The notes under the pieces are model-generated. The model saw nothing but the letters and a program-made list of their open reading frames with translations, was not told the origin of the DNA and ran no database searches. Shown piece by piece: positions 16,975-24,356 of a stretch of DNA of 38,727 nucleotides (position 1 is its first letter; the number at the start of each line of letters is the position of its first letter). The stretch comes from a virus, in IMG/VR virus record IMGVR_UViG_3300032334_000570, positions 1 through 38,727 of that record. The stretch is one strand, 5' to 3'. The translations under genes and the position numbers were made by a program.

Positions 16975-19463
16975 GTTTCCTTACGTGGTGTGCGATTTTG
17001 TTGGTTGCGTTGTGTGTTTTGTGTGACTATTTGTGCGCGGTGTTTCGCGGCATCAATACCCATACGCATACCTTCAGTTTCTTGTTGCTTCATCAACTTA
17101 TCTCTGTTTGCAGCGGCTTGAGCCGCGACCTGCATTGCAGCGATCTCTTTCTGAGCCGCGATACGAGATTCTTCAATACGCAGACGGTCTGCCTTTTCAG
17201 CAGCGTCGATCTGTTGTTTTTGTTGTTTCAACTGCAACTCGCCTTGTTTCAATTGCAACTCTTGCATCTGCATCTGGACAATCGGATCCTGCATCTGCTG
17301 TTGTGCTTGCTGCTGTTGGGCTTGTTGTTGGTTCTGTTGTGTGATCTGTGCAGACGCTTGTGCTGACATGACCGCAATCTGATCTGCCATTTCGGGAGAC
17401 AACTTCTTGTTCATCTCTTCGCTTGGTAACGACATACCAATCATTGTTTCAATCTGTTTGCGGTAGTCCAACGCTGTATGTTCATTGATGTGAGCCATGA
17501 CAGCCGCCATGAGTGCTTGCGCCTGTGGGTTCTGCTGCAACATAGCTTGAATCTTCGGATCCTGCAACAACGCCATGTGCACTTGGATATGTGCCTGATG
17601 GTTTTGTTCGATGAACGCTTTGACCGGCTTCATTGTCAACAGATTCTGATTCTCCTGCACTGGGTCAACCGGTGTCTGGTCATCCTCTGTTTTAATCAGC
17701 TTGTCAGCGTTCTTCACGCCCAACACTTCAACCATTTGGCGGTGCAGCATTGACATATCGTAGAGCTGCGGTGCAGTCTGTGCCAACTGAAGAACAGCTT
17801 GGTACTGCACAATCTTTTGTGCCATCGTTGCTGCGTTGGGATCGCTGACGGGAATCACGTCCACTTTCTCGTAGTCAGATCTACGTGCAGTGCGGCTACC
17901 TTCTTCTGGTTCGTAGTCGTAATCTTCTGGAGCGTAGTCGGCGATGATGATTTTGAGGAGTTTGAACTCCTGCTTCATTGTGAAGTGCATACGTGCTTGG
18001 ACAGCACCCATCACCTTCAACTGACGCTCAAGCAACGCCAAGGTTGTACCCACAGGAGCTTGTGCGCTCATGTCGGACACGTTCATATCACCTGATGACG
18101 CGAACGATCTGCCTTCTTCAACAATCTGCTGGAACAACGCCATCAATACTTGGCTTGGCTCCTTGTAAGGCAGTGGGAGTATGTTGTCGCGGATTGAACC
18201 GGACGGTACATCTACATCTCTAAACTCTCCGGGCTGGATTGGTGTATCGTCACCCTTGATGCGAAGACCGCGAGATTTGAGGCCCCCGGGTAGGTTCGAA
18301 AGTGTTCCTGCATCCACGAGTTGCCTGATGAGCATCGTCGCGCTTTTCGCGTAACCCCCGATAAGGTGGATAAGACCGTAGCCATAGAAGCCAAAACCGG
18401 GGATGTATTGGTAGTGGACGAAGTGCTGTCGCTTGAGGTGGAGTTCATCTCCTTCATACCAATTTCTCCTGATGGCTAAGATTGTTCCTGTTCCCTTTTC
18501 AACAGTGACCACGTAAGGCAATGCAATGCCTGTTGGTCTACCCTTTTTATCTGTATGCTCGAAGCCGGGCAAGTCCAAGTCAACGTGCATCTCCAGAATG
18601 CGATAGCGGTCATCTTGGATCGCAGACATACCTTGTTCTTCGGCCTTCTGCTTCTCAATATCATCCAACTCATGACCGGGTTCACCAAGCTCCACATCAC
18701 TGTAGAACCCAGCTTCTTGTAACTTCAAAACTTCGTTTTCAGTCTTACGCATCACGTGCGTAACACGCTCCGCCGTCTCCAAGCTGGTAGCCCCGTACGG
18801 CACCACGATGTCTTCAGCAGGAATAAACACCGCAACCTGACGGCCTTTGCTGGGGTCATAGTCGACTTTCTTGAACGCCGAACCTGCAAGTGGCAACGAC
18901 CACAGCATTTTTTCATGCTCAGGGCGGTACTCATACATTACTTCAGTCAACTGATAGTTCATGTCATCTTGAACACGAACCGCAGCTTCAGTTGCTTCTG
19001 GTGTCTCTTTACCAATGATTTTGGTCTTCACAGGCCCCATTGCAGGGAATGTTTCTGTAATACCTTCACTCTGGAATCTGACCACTGATTCTGTAAGCAT
19101 TGGGTGGAACACTCCACACGCTCCCTGCCAAGGTTCTGTTCTTTCTTCGTACTGCAAACCCAACAGCTTCAGACCGTCAACATATGTTTTGATCCACTCC
19201 TTGCGATCCATCTGGTCTTTGTCGAAGTCACCAATCAGATCCATACCCAGTGAATCCAACTCTCTGTCTTCCATGAAGTCAGCAAGGTTGGCATCGAAGT
19301 CTTCTGCTGTGGGCTTGGGTGGTTTCAGATCAATCTCCATCCCACCAATGCCAATATGTACTGACTCAGGGTCTTCGATTTCAATTTCAATCGGAGCATC
19401 CATCTCCTGCTCCATACCCAGAGGTGCCTGATACAAACCCTTGTCCATTGAACTCGTTGCCAT
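16971..19463 (-). CDS. Portal protein, P22-like
   Basis: 830 residues; ATG at 19463 with AAGGACACAAA before it. The acidic N-terminus is followed by the portal core (MDRKEWIKTYVDGLKLLGLQ, ACGVFHPMLTESVVRFQSEG, AFKKVDYDPSKGRQVAVFIP, YGYGLIHLIGG, SSGDMNVSDMSAQAPVGTTL). The last ~160 residues are a long Gln-rich helix (QQQAQQQQAQQQMQDP, then MQMQELQLKQGELQ), like the C-terminal barrel of P22-type portals. It is the dodecameric DNA channel and terminase docking site. Length (usual P22-like ~700-830) and place next to the large terminase support the call. Confidence 0.85.
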   Translation of the reverse strand: MATSSMDKGLYQAPLGMEQEMDAPIEIEIEDPESVHIGIGGMEIDLKPPKPTAEDFDANLADFMEDRELDSLGMDLIGDFDKDQMDRKEWIKTYVDGLKLLGLQYEERTEPWQGACGVFHPMLTESVVRFQSEGITETFPAMGPVKTKIIGKETPEATEAAVRVQDDMNYQLTEVMYEYRPEHEKMLWSLPLAGSAFKKVDYDPSKGRQVAVFIPAEDIVVPYGATSLETAERVTHVMRKTENEVLKLQEAGFYSDVELGEPGHELDDIEKQKAEEQGMSAIQDDRYRILEMHVDLDLPGFEHTDKKGRPTGIALPYVVTVEKGTGTILAIRRNWYEGDELHLKRQHFVHYQYIPGFGFYGYGLIHLIGGYAKSATMLIRQLVDAGTLSNLPGGLKSRGLRIKGDDTPIQPGEFRDVDVPSGSIRDNILPLPYKEPSQVLMALFQQIVEEGRSFASSGDMNVSDMSAQAPVGTTLALLERQLKVMGAVQARMHFTMKQEFKLLKIIIADYAPEDYDYEPEEGSRTARRSDYEKVDVIPVSDPNAATMAQKIVQYQAVLQLAQTAPQLYDMSMLHRQMVEVLGVKNADKLIKTEDDQTPVDPVQENQNLLTMKPVKAFIEQNHQAHIQVHMALLQDPKIQAMLQQNPQAQALMAAVMAHINEHTALDYRKQIETMIGMSLPSEEMNKKLSPEMADQIAVMSAQASAQITQQNQQQAQQQQAQQQMQDPIVQMQMQELQLKQGELQLKQQKQQIDAAEKADRLRIEESRIAAQKEIAAMQVAAQAAANRDKLMKQQETEGMRMGIDAAKHRAQIVTQNTQRNQQNRTPRKET

Positions 19464-19472
19464 TTTGTGTCC

Positions 19473-21029
19473 TTAAACTGTGTAGTACCGCTCTTTGCGG
19501 TGACTCTTGAACCATTTGATTTCTTCTGCCTCATCCGAGGGCAGGCGCATATATCCACCTTGTCTGAACCGCATCAATGCCAATGTCATTGAGTCCACCA
19601 AGTCATCGTGTTCGCCGGACGGAAACGACGCTACCTCATCGACCAATTCTTCAGCCCAACGAGTCTGTGGTGCCCACACTTTACCCGATGCAAACAAATC
19701 CGACACAGAATTTAATCGGCTGATCTTGTCTTGTCCCTTGCCGGGACTGAATTCTTGGACTGGGATTCCCATGTGTCGGAACTCTTGGATGAGGGGGGCA
19801 CCTGCCGCCTTTTTCTCCACAAGGAAGGAATCTGGTTCCCATTCTCCCCACTCTTCATATGCTCTCCTTTTTAATTCAGGAAACTCCATGCGTGCACGCC
19901 ACGAGTTGAGTAATATGATATTCGGTAGGTGCTTGTCCTCATCGTTGTAGAACACACCCCATGTTGTGCACGCACTGTAGTCGTTCACTTTCTTTACTTC
20001 ATGCGCCGTATCCCACGACTGAATTGTGAATTCGCAGTGTGGAGGATTGTCATGAGGCCACCATTTCCACCATTCACGTTTGATGATGGCGTTGGTATCT
20101 GAAGTTGGCTGCTGTTGGTACTGCGCCATCCATTTGCCACTGGGGAGTTCCTCACGCAGTGCTTTGAGTTCTTTTTCCGACCAAAACTCAGGCCATAGGG
20201 GTTTATCACTAGGTAAAAGTGCAGGAAATTCAATGACTTTCCACTCTTCCCCACCCCTTTGAGACGCAGATTTCAACACCTGAGCAGTCAAATCCCGCAG
20301 TGACCAGCGTGTCATCACAATCACAATCGCCCCGCCCGGCTGCAAACGCTGACGTGGGCCTGACGTGTACCACTCATACACCTTGTCATACACCTCCGGG
20401 TTGTATGCACCAATGGCAGCTTCCTGTTCTGAGTGCGGGTCATCTATTATTAGTACGTCAGCACCCTTACCGGTCACCGCACCGCCCACACCAATCGCAA
20501 AATAGTCCCCGCCAAAGTTGGTATTCCACCGTCCAGCCGCTTTTGAGTCTGTTTGAAGCTCAATTTGGGGAAAAATCCGCTTGTAAGAGCCAGAATCCAC
20601 AAGATTTCGTACTTTTCTACCAAATCCAGTCGCCAATTCAGCCGTGTGGGACGTTTGGATGACCTTTTTGTGTGGAAATTTGCCCAAGAACCATGCTGGG
20701 AGCAGATAGGAAGCGAATTCTGACTTGGTATGACGGGGTGGCATATTAATAATGAGCCTTTTACAGTCCCCATTCGCCACTTCCTCAAACGCCCGAGCCA
20801 TTCTTTCGTGGTGCCGACCGTGAATAAAGTTAGGCCAGACCGCATGAACAAACTCCATGAAGTCCTCGGATGCCTTCTCCCGCACCCGTCTGGTCTTCAA
20901 CTCCTCAAGAATCTCGGTGATCGCCCCTTGCTCGTCCTTTGGGAACCTTTTTATCAGTGCCTTGAGCTGTGCTGGTGACAATTGTTGTATTTTGTCAAGG
21001 AACACTGGGTTCTTCAGGAGGTCAGTCAT
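19473..21029 (-). CDS. terL: Terminase large subunit
   Basis: 518 residues; ATG at 21029 overlapping the upstream gene by 8 bases. The ATPase domain has Walker A MPPRHTKSE (96-104) and Walker B VLIIDDPHSEQE (192-203, followed by the coupling region VIVMTRWSLRDL around 236-247). The nuclease domain has DTAHEVKKVNDYS (D340, D350) and GEHDDLVDS (D475/D476/D479), the RNase H-like acidic cluster. It packages DNA into the procapsid and cuts it. All key residues are present, so it should be active. Confidence 0.92.
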   Translation of the reverse strand: MTDLLKNPVFLDKIQQLSPAQLKALIKRFPKDEQGAITEILEELKTRRVREKASEDFMEFVHAVWPNFIHGRHHERMARAFEEVANGDCKRLIINMPPRHTKSEFASYLLPAWFLGKFPHKKVIQTSHTAELATGFGRKVRNLVDSGSYKRIFPQIELQTDSKAAGRWNTNFGGDYFAIGVGGAVTGKGADVLIIDDPHSEQEAAIGAYNPEVYDKVYEWYTSGPRQRLQPGGAIVIVMTRWSLRDLTAQVLKSASQRGGEEWKVIEFPALLPSDKPLWPEFWSEKELKALREELPSGKWMAQYQQQPTSDTNAIIKREWWKWWPHDNPPHCEFTIQSWDTAHEVKKVNDYSACTTWGVFYNDEDKHLPNIILLNSWRARMEFPELKRRAYEEWGEWEPDSFLVEKKAAGAPLIQEFRHMGIPVQEFSPGKGQDKISRLNSVSDLFASGKVWAPQTRWAEELVDEVASFPSGEHDDLVDSMTLALMRFRQGGYMRLPSDEAEEIKWFKSHRKERYYTV

Positions 21030-21651
21030 CTGTTACGACCTCATCATCCAACTCACCATCAAGTATGCCAAGCTCTTCGTCCAGATCAATCACCTGCACT
21101 GCGGGTGCTTGCGGCAGTGGATCAAAGTCAACTTTCAAATCTTTGGCTTCCACATCAATGATGTCGCCCATGTACTGAGCAAGTTTTGTGGCAAGCTCAT
21201 TTTCAAGTTCTTCTGTGGTGCGGTGTGTGACGTTTATCTCAACACGTTCTGCAAAGGCACCGACGTCGGACATTTTGCCAAGCATCTCAAGCGCACGCAG
21301 CTCAGTTTTGTTGTCACCGCAGTCACTTTTTTCCAACAGTTTCAACTGTATATACCTGCGAACCTGTGCAGCATTACGTACAACTTCAAAATCGTACTCA
21401 CTTAATAGAGCACGCAGCATCAGTGCCTTGCCGGGTGTGCGTATCTCTTGTTCAGCAGCGGGGCTGTCCGTGAACAACGCACGTGCTTCTTTTTTGTCAG
21501 CTTCTGTCGGCGTTACATCGCCAAGTCCATTCGATTGCAAAAACTCTACGGTGCTGAACGCCCTGCTGACTTTTTCGTGAAGGTCAGTAATCTCTTCCGC
21601 ACTCATGCGAAAAGGTGGTGGAACATTAAGTTCAGGGGTAACTAAAAGCAT
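21022..21651 (-). CDS. Probable terminase small subunit
   Basis: 209 residues from the ATG at 21651; an alternative ATG lies at 21606, and upstream in-frame codons to 21831 give a noncoding-looking stretch. No strong SD is seen before either ATG, which is unusual here. Central helices (EKVSRAFSTVEFLQSNG, KALMLRALLSEYDFEVVRNA, QVRRYIQLKLLEKSDCGD) precede an acidic C-terminal tail. Position directly before the large terminase, with overlapping ends, is the main evidence; an HTH is not obvious. Confidence 0.65.
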   Translation of the reverse strand: MLLVTPELNVPPPFRMSAEEITDLHEKVSRAFSTVEFLQSNGLGDVTPTEADKKEARALFTDSPAAEQEIRTPGKALMLRALLSEYDFEVVRNAAQVRRYIQLKLLEKSDCGDNKTELRALEMLGKMSDVGAFAERVEINVTHRTTEELENELATKLAQYMGDIIDVEAKDLKVDFDPLPQAPAVQVIDLDEELGILDGELDDEVVTDD

Positions 21652-21961
21652 GGGAGGATAGGTCGCACTCCAAGGATGGCTGTAATGTACACGAAAATAA
21701 AAAATAAAAATAGAGGAGGTCAGGAATCCTACCCGGGGGGTGTTTCCAAAAACCCAAGTAAAAATAAATGTAGTCCAGAAAAACAACCCCCTCCCCACCC
21801 CACAAGATCTTTTGGTATGTTGTAAGTACAAAGATAAAGACTAATTTGTGTAGCGTTAATTGGATTTTGGATTCCAAAAAAGTTGTGATCGGATGTGCGT
21901 ATTTGAGTACCCAACGCCGCTGGAGTCCCTTGACCCAAATCTGGGGGGTGGGGGTCGCCAA

Positions 21962-21976
21962 TTCATACCGTATGAA
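21962..21976 (+). repeat. 15-bp motif TTCATACCGTATGAA, copy 1
   Basis: Exact copy: 7-bp inverted arms around a central C. It is followed within 5 bases by TGTCAAG, as at copy 5 (22997). It lies 132 bases before the first rightward start codon. Confidence 0.9.
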
Positions 21977-22029
21977 AAACTGTCAAGCTGTGCCGATTCC
22001 TAGCTATGTCGTGCAAACACTCCACAATA

Positions 22030-22038
22030 TGTTATAGT
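22030..22038 (+). promoter_or_regulatory. Extended -10 promoter for the isolated rightward gene
   Basis: TGTTATAGT matches the TGnTATAAT extended -10 consensus; no good -35 lies 17 bases upstream. Transcription would start near 22045 and leave a ~65-base leader before the SD GAAAGGA. Confidence 0.5.
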
Positions 22039-22108
22039 TAAGTCACTGGTTAGGAATTGCATTGCATTCGCATAGCGCCTAAGCAGTAACGTCTTGAAAG
22101 GACAAACC

Positions 22109-22624
22109 ATGAGCAAAGCAACTATTTCCTACACTGACATGGCATCTAAAATTGCTGTTAACTTGTTGGGTGAATTAAAGCTTGATGACCAGAAAAAAGT
22201 ATTGCGTGACAATACAAACACAATGATTGTTCAAATGAACAAAGACGGTGTAAAGGTCGGTTCACGTGCAGGCAAAAATCCAAGCTCTGTTGCTTGTGCA
22301 TTCCATGACACGTTGACAGCAAATGGCATTTCATCAAAGACAGCAAGTAACTACTTGAGCACGTTCAAAGCTCATGTCGAATCAGGCAAACCAATCATTG
22401 ATTGGAATCTGCAAAGACAGAATGCAAAGAGCGGCAAAGGTGGCAAGGGTAAAGGTAAAGCGGCATTCGCTGATTTATTCTTGAAAGCTTTCAATCACGA
22501 TGAAGGCAAGTCGTTCCAATGTTTAGCTCAAGAAATTGAGGTACGTTGGGACAATGCCGAAGGTACGATTTACGAATTATTCGTAAGCTTCTTACAAAAA
22601 GAAGGTTACGAAATCAAAGAGTAA
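22109..22624 (+). CDS. First rightward gene: basic protein, candidate DNA-binding regulator
   Basis: 171 residues; the ATG at 22109 has GAAAGGA upstream, so the in-frame codons from 22094 are excluded. The N-terminus is helical (YTDMASKIAVNLLGELKLDD). GVKVGSRAGKNPSSVACAFH and TLTANGISSKTASNYLSTFK (around 78-97) look like a helix-turn-helix by spacing, and a basic GKGGKGKGK linker follows at ~115-123. The C-terminal ~45 residues are acidic. It is monocistronic, with its own promoter and terminator and motif copies on both sides, as expected for a regulator. Function is not known. Confidence 0.65.
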   Translation: MSKATISYTDMASKIAVNLLGELKLDDQKKVLRDNTNTMIVQMNKDGVKVGSRAGKNPSSVACAFHDTLTANGISSKTASNYLSTFKAHVESGKPIIDWNLQRQNAKSGKGGKGKGKAAFADLFLKAFNHDEGKSFQCLAQEIEVRWDNAEGTIYELFVSFLQKEGYEIKE

Positions 22625-22625
22625 A

Positions 22626-22640
22626 TTCATACCGTATGAA
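22626..22640 (+). repeat. 15-bp motif TTCATACCGTATGAA, copy 2
   Basis: Exact copy placed between the stop codon of the isolated gene and its terminator hairpin. Confidence 0.9.
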
Positions 22641-22643
22641 TTT

Positions 22644-22670
22644 AGCCCCGCTTCGGCGGGGCTTTTTTTT
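22644..22670 (+). terminator. Strong intrinsic terminator of the isolated gene
   Basis: AGCCCCGC-TTCG-GCGGGGCT forms an eight-pair stem with a UUCG loop, running into eight Ts. It ends the 22109-22624 transcript and insulates the following noncoding region. Confidence 0.95.
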
Positions 22671-22705
22671 GCCCAAAATTTCCTGCGCCAACATCGTTTG
22701 GCGCT

Positions 22706-22966
22706 TTGATAACTGTTTCTTACTTGTGCCACCAACATCTTGTAGCGTGCCACATAAACATCCAACCTGCAGCTCATCGTTTGAGCTACCCACACACCAC
22801 AACAAATAACTACATAAATCCCTTGATAACTGTTTCCTCTTTGCGTGCCGCACACCACTTACGCTACGCTGCCACGCGTTGCTACAACTATCACACAGCA
22901 ATTTCATACCGTATGAAATCACCATTCTCCTTGATAACTGTTTCCTCTTTGCGTGCCGCACCACCA
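22706..22966 (+). repeat. Three direct repeats TTGATAACTGTTTC...GTGCC
   Basis: Copies start at 22706, 22823 and 22931. Copies 2 and 3 match over about 36 bases (TTGATAACTGTTTCCTCTTT then GCGTGCCGCAC..CCA); copy 1 shares TTGATAACTGTTTC and a later TTGTGCCACCA. Spacing is 117 and 108 bases. They lie between the terminator and the AT-rich core, so they could be iterons for a replication protein. Confidence 0.8.
22903..22917 (+). repeat. 15-bp motif TTCATACCGTATGAA, copy 3
   Basis: Exact copy, followed by ATCACCATTCTCC, which resembles the AACACCnnTCTTT that follows copies 6 and 9 (23477, 25004). Confidence 0.9.
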
Positions 22967-22970
22967 CGTT

Positions 22971-22986
22971 TTCATACCAGTATGAA
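22971..22986 (+). repeat. Variant of the 15-bp motif (TTCATACCAGTATGAA), copy 4
   Basis: Identical arms but one extra A in the centre (16 bp). It is the only deviating copy found and lies just 10 bases before an exact copy. Confidence 0.8.
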
Positions 22987-22996
22987 TTTCTGGGTT

Positions 22997-23011
22997 TTCA
23001 TACCGTATGAA
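22997..23011 (+). repeat. 15-bp motif TTCATACCGTATGAA, copy 5
   Basis: Exact copy followed by AATGTCAAGG, like copy 1. It stands 22 bases before the left arm of the 31-bp inverted repeat. Confidence 0.9.
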
Positions 23012-23033
23012 AATGTCAAGGCGTAATAAGCAC

Positions 23034-23064
23034 GTGCATTATCTATTTTATTCAGCAATATTCT
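23034..23064 (+). repeat. Left arm of 31-bp imperfect inverted repeat
   Basis: Pairs with 23339-23369 at 28 of 31 positions; the inner 14 bases (TTCAGCAATATTCT) are a perfect inverse. It bounds the AT-rich core. Confidence 0.85.
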
Positions 23065-23338
23065 CTGCTCGGGAATATTAGAAAGTTCAGCATTCATCGG
23101 CACTTGCGGGGAGTTTTCCCCCTATTATTCTATTATTCTATAAAAAAATATATATACACCCCTTTTTAATTTTTTATCAATTCCCCTTTTTATTGGTGTT
23201 CACGCATGGTTTTAAAAATATTTGTGTTCGGATGTTTTCTCTGGCTTGATTTCCCAAAAACCAAGAATAATAGAATATTAGCCCTTTTTTTGCCAAATTC
23301 CCTTTTATATTCAACGACTTACTTTTATTCTCACCCCC
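23065..23338. other. AT-rich core between inverted-repeat arms
   Basis: Contains CTATTATTCTATTATTCTAT and its inverse-like AATAATAGAATATTAG (around 23123-23141 and 23265-23280), two GAATATTA copies (23072, 23273) and long A/T runs. No coding frame is convincing. It could be a DNA-unwinding element of an origin. Confidence 0.55.
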
Positions 23339-23369
23339 AGAATATTGCTGAATTAAACAGATAATACAC
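23339..23369 (-). repeat. Right arm of 31-bp imperfect inverted repeat
   Basis: Inverse of 23034-23064 with three mismatches; begins AGAATATTGCTGAA. It ends 35 bases before the -35 box of the strong promoter. Confidence 0.85.
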
Positions 23370-23403
23370 CCCCCAATACTGCCTTATACCCGCTTATTTT
23401 GAC

Positions 23404-23432
23404 TTGACAAGTACCCCCAAATGCCATATAAT
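23404..23432 (+). promoter_or_regulatory. Consensus sigma70 promoter, rightward
   Basis: TTGACA (23404-23409), 17-base spacer, TATAAT (23427-23432): a perfect match to both hexamers. Predicted start near 23440; the first downstream gene with a clear SD starts only at 24064. Motif copy 6 lies about 38 bases into the transcript. Confidence 0.9.
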
Positions 23433-23476
23433 GGAGGCTCATCAAGACCAAAACCGCATCGACGATTTGGCAGGTT

Positions 23477-23491
23477 TTCATACCGTATGAA
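23477..23491 (+). repeat. 15-bp motif TTCATACCGTATGAA, copy 6
   Basis: Exact copy ~38 bases downstream of the predicted start of the consensus promoter, followed by AACACCGTTCTTTAA, nearly as at copy 9 (25004). Confidence 0.9.
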
Positions 23492-23521
23492 AACACCGTT
23501 CTTTAACAAACCAATAGACAA

Positions 23522-23550
23522 CACGTGGCAACATCTTATGGTGTCACGTG
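23522..23550 (+). other. Long hairpin in the candidate leader RNA
   Basis: Two 13-base arms (CACGTGGCAACAT and ATGGTGTCACGTG) pair at 12 positions, with one A-G mismatch and a CTT loop. No T-run follows, so it is not an intrinsic terminator. Confidence 0.8.
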
Positions 23551-23867
23551 AAAACAAACCGCCGCTCGGAACTAATGTTAATACGAGAAGCACATGGTCA
23601 GAAGCAAGCTGTACAAGAGGGAATGCGAAACCCCAAAAGCAGATGTGTGAAGTCCCCCTGTGTGAATAGGCGTGCCGTAGTCAGTCGGCACACGTTGTGG
23701 TGTAGTGAGTAGTGAAGCTGAGTGTTTCCGAAGAACGATAGCAACGTGCAATGCAATGTAGATACTGCCTAAATGTGTGGGGTGCTCTGTGCCGAAAGGT
23801 GCAACAACCCTAATGCGGAGTAGGTGACAGATGACAACCGCAAGGAATGCAAGCCGAATCGTACGTT

Positions 23868-23882
23868 TTCATACCGTATGAA
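23868..23882 (+). repeat. 15-bp motif TTCATACCGTATGAA, copy 7
   Basis: Exact copy inside the candidate noncoding RNA, 182 bases before the SD region of the first small gene. Confidence 0.9.
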
Positions 23883-24063
23883 TTTGGGAGATGTGCAAAC
23901 GACAAACACTATCGCAGTTAGTAAAGCCAAACCGAACGATGAGATACAACGAGATACGACGACGTGTGGTTTTGATTAACCATGTGTAAGAGACTATAAC
24001 GTGATAGGGGATTGGTTCAGTCCCTTATCCGATAGCGTCTTGCTATCGCTGAAAGGAAATCCT

Positions 24064-24204
24064 ATGAAAACATTTGAGTGCTATTACAACGGCTCGGTGC
24101 TGACATTCAAAGCTGAGAGCAAAGCAGATGCCGAACGCCATGCGGGATACGTGCTAGGTGTAGGCAAACGTACATGGTTACTTTATGTAAGGGAGGTGAG
24201 ATGA
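24064..24204 (+). CDS. 46-residue protein, function unknown
   Basis: ATG at 24064 with SD GAAAGGA, directly after a 7-pair hairpin that could affect ribosome access. The short protein reads as a beta-alpha unit: TFECYYNGSVLTFKAESKA, then DAERHAGYVLGVGKRTWL. The pattern (strand, FKAESKADAERHA helix) resembles small phage proteins of unknown role. It overlaps the next gene as ATGA. Confidence 0.65.
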   Translation: MKTFECYYNGSVLTFKAESKADAERHAGYVLGVGKRTWLLYVREVR

Positions 24205-24356
24205 ACAAACTCGAACGCAAACATTTGGAAAACAAACATAAACATAACGCTACTTGGTACGGGTTCGTACAAGTACAAGCAAAGAAACCAAATTCATACC
24301 GTATGAAATTGGAAGAAGAGAAACTCAAACTCGCATTGAAGGGAGAATGGAAATGA
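24201..24356 (+). CDS. 51-residue basic protein carrying the 15-bp motif in frame
   Basis: ATG at 24201 with SD GGGAGG. Highly charged helix-forming chain (MNKLERKHLENKHKHN, EEEKLKLALKGEWK). The 15-bp motif lies inside the gene and is read as N-SYRM-K, the same frame as in the 32237-32686 gene. No domain is recognised. Overlaps both neighbours by four bases. Confidence 0.6.
   Translation: MNKLERKHLENKHKHNATWYGFVQVQAKKPNSYRMKLEEEKLKLALKGEWK
24293..24307 (+). repeat. 15-bp motif TTCATACCGTATGAA, copy 8 (in gene)
   Basis: Exact copy inside the 51-residue gene; one of two copies found within coding sequence. Confidence 0.9.

Larger units (their letters stand above)
21652..22108. promoter_or_regulatory. 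Divergent intergenic control region
   Basis: 457 bases between the leftward virion genes and the first rightward gene. It contains one 15-bp motif copy (21962), an A/G-rich stretch around 21690-21720 and G-tracts (21951-21954). On the minus strand TTGACA lies at 21986-21981 directly beside the motif; a convincing -10 for it is not seen. An extended -10 for the rightward gene lies at 22030-22038. The leftward late promoter must lie here or be of a non-sigma70 type. Confidence 0.5.
22671..23403. other. Noncoding, repeat-rich region; candidate replication origin
   Basis: About 730 bases without a convincing gene; the few open frames have no SD and are rich in His, Thr and Arg from repeat translation. 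It contains three direct repeats (22706-22966), two exact and one variant copy of the 15-bp motif, a 31-bp inverted repeat bounding an AT-rich core, and runs such as ATAAAAAAATATATATA near 23140-23156. Repeats plus an AT-rich unwinding-type stretch between divergent gene blocks is a common origin layout. No DnaA box was spotted. Confidence 0.55.
23440..24063 (+). ncRNA. Candidate structured noncoding RNA or ~620-base leader
   Basis: Transcribed from the consensus promoter and without a convincing gene; the longest frame (23421-23669) starts inside the -10 box. Visible hairpins: 23522-23550, 12 of 13 pairs, CUU loop; 23671-23694, CGTGCCG with CGGCAC(A)CG; 23788-23803, six pairs with a GAAA tetraloop; 24030-24048, CGATAGC-GTCTT-GCTATCG just before the SD of the next gene. 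Motif copies lie at 23477 and 23868. I see no terminator before 24064, so it may be a leader rather than a separate RNA. No known RNA family is recognised. Confidence 0.55.

Noticed and set aside
21652-21831. N-terminal extension of the small terminase candidate to 21831
   Set aside because: The extension is aromatic and low-complexity, has no SD, and is translated from A/T- and G-tract intergenic sequence.
22592-23026. Several 80-117-codon frames on both strands in the noncoding region
   Set aside because: They read through the direct repeats and motif copies (repeated KRKQLSR-like words), lack SD sites, and cross a strong terminator.
23421-23669. 82-codon plus-strand frame beginning MPYNGG
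   Set aside because: Its ATG lies upstream of and overlaps the -10 box of a perfect promoter, so it would not be on that transcript. There is no SD, and it translates hairpin and motif sequence.
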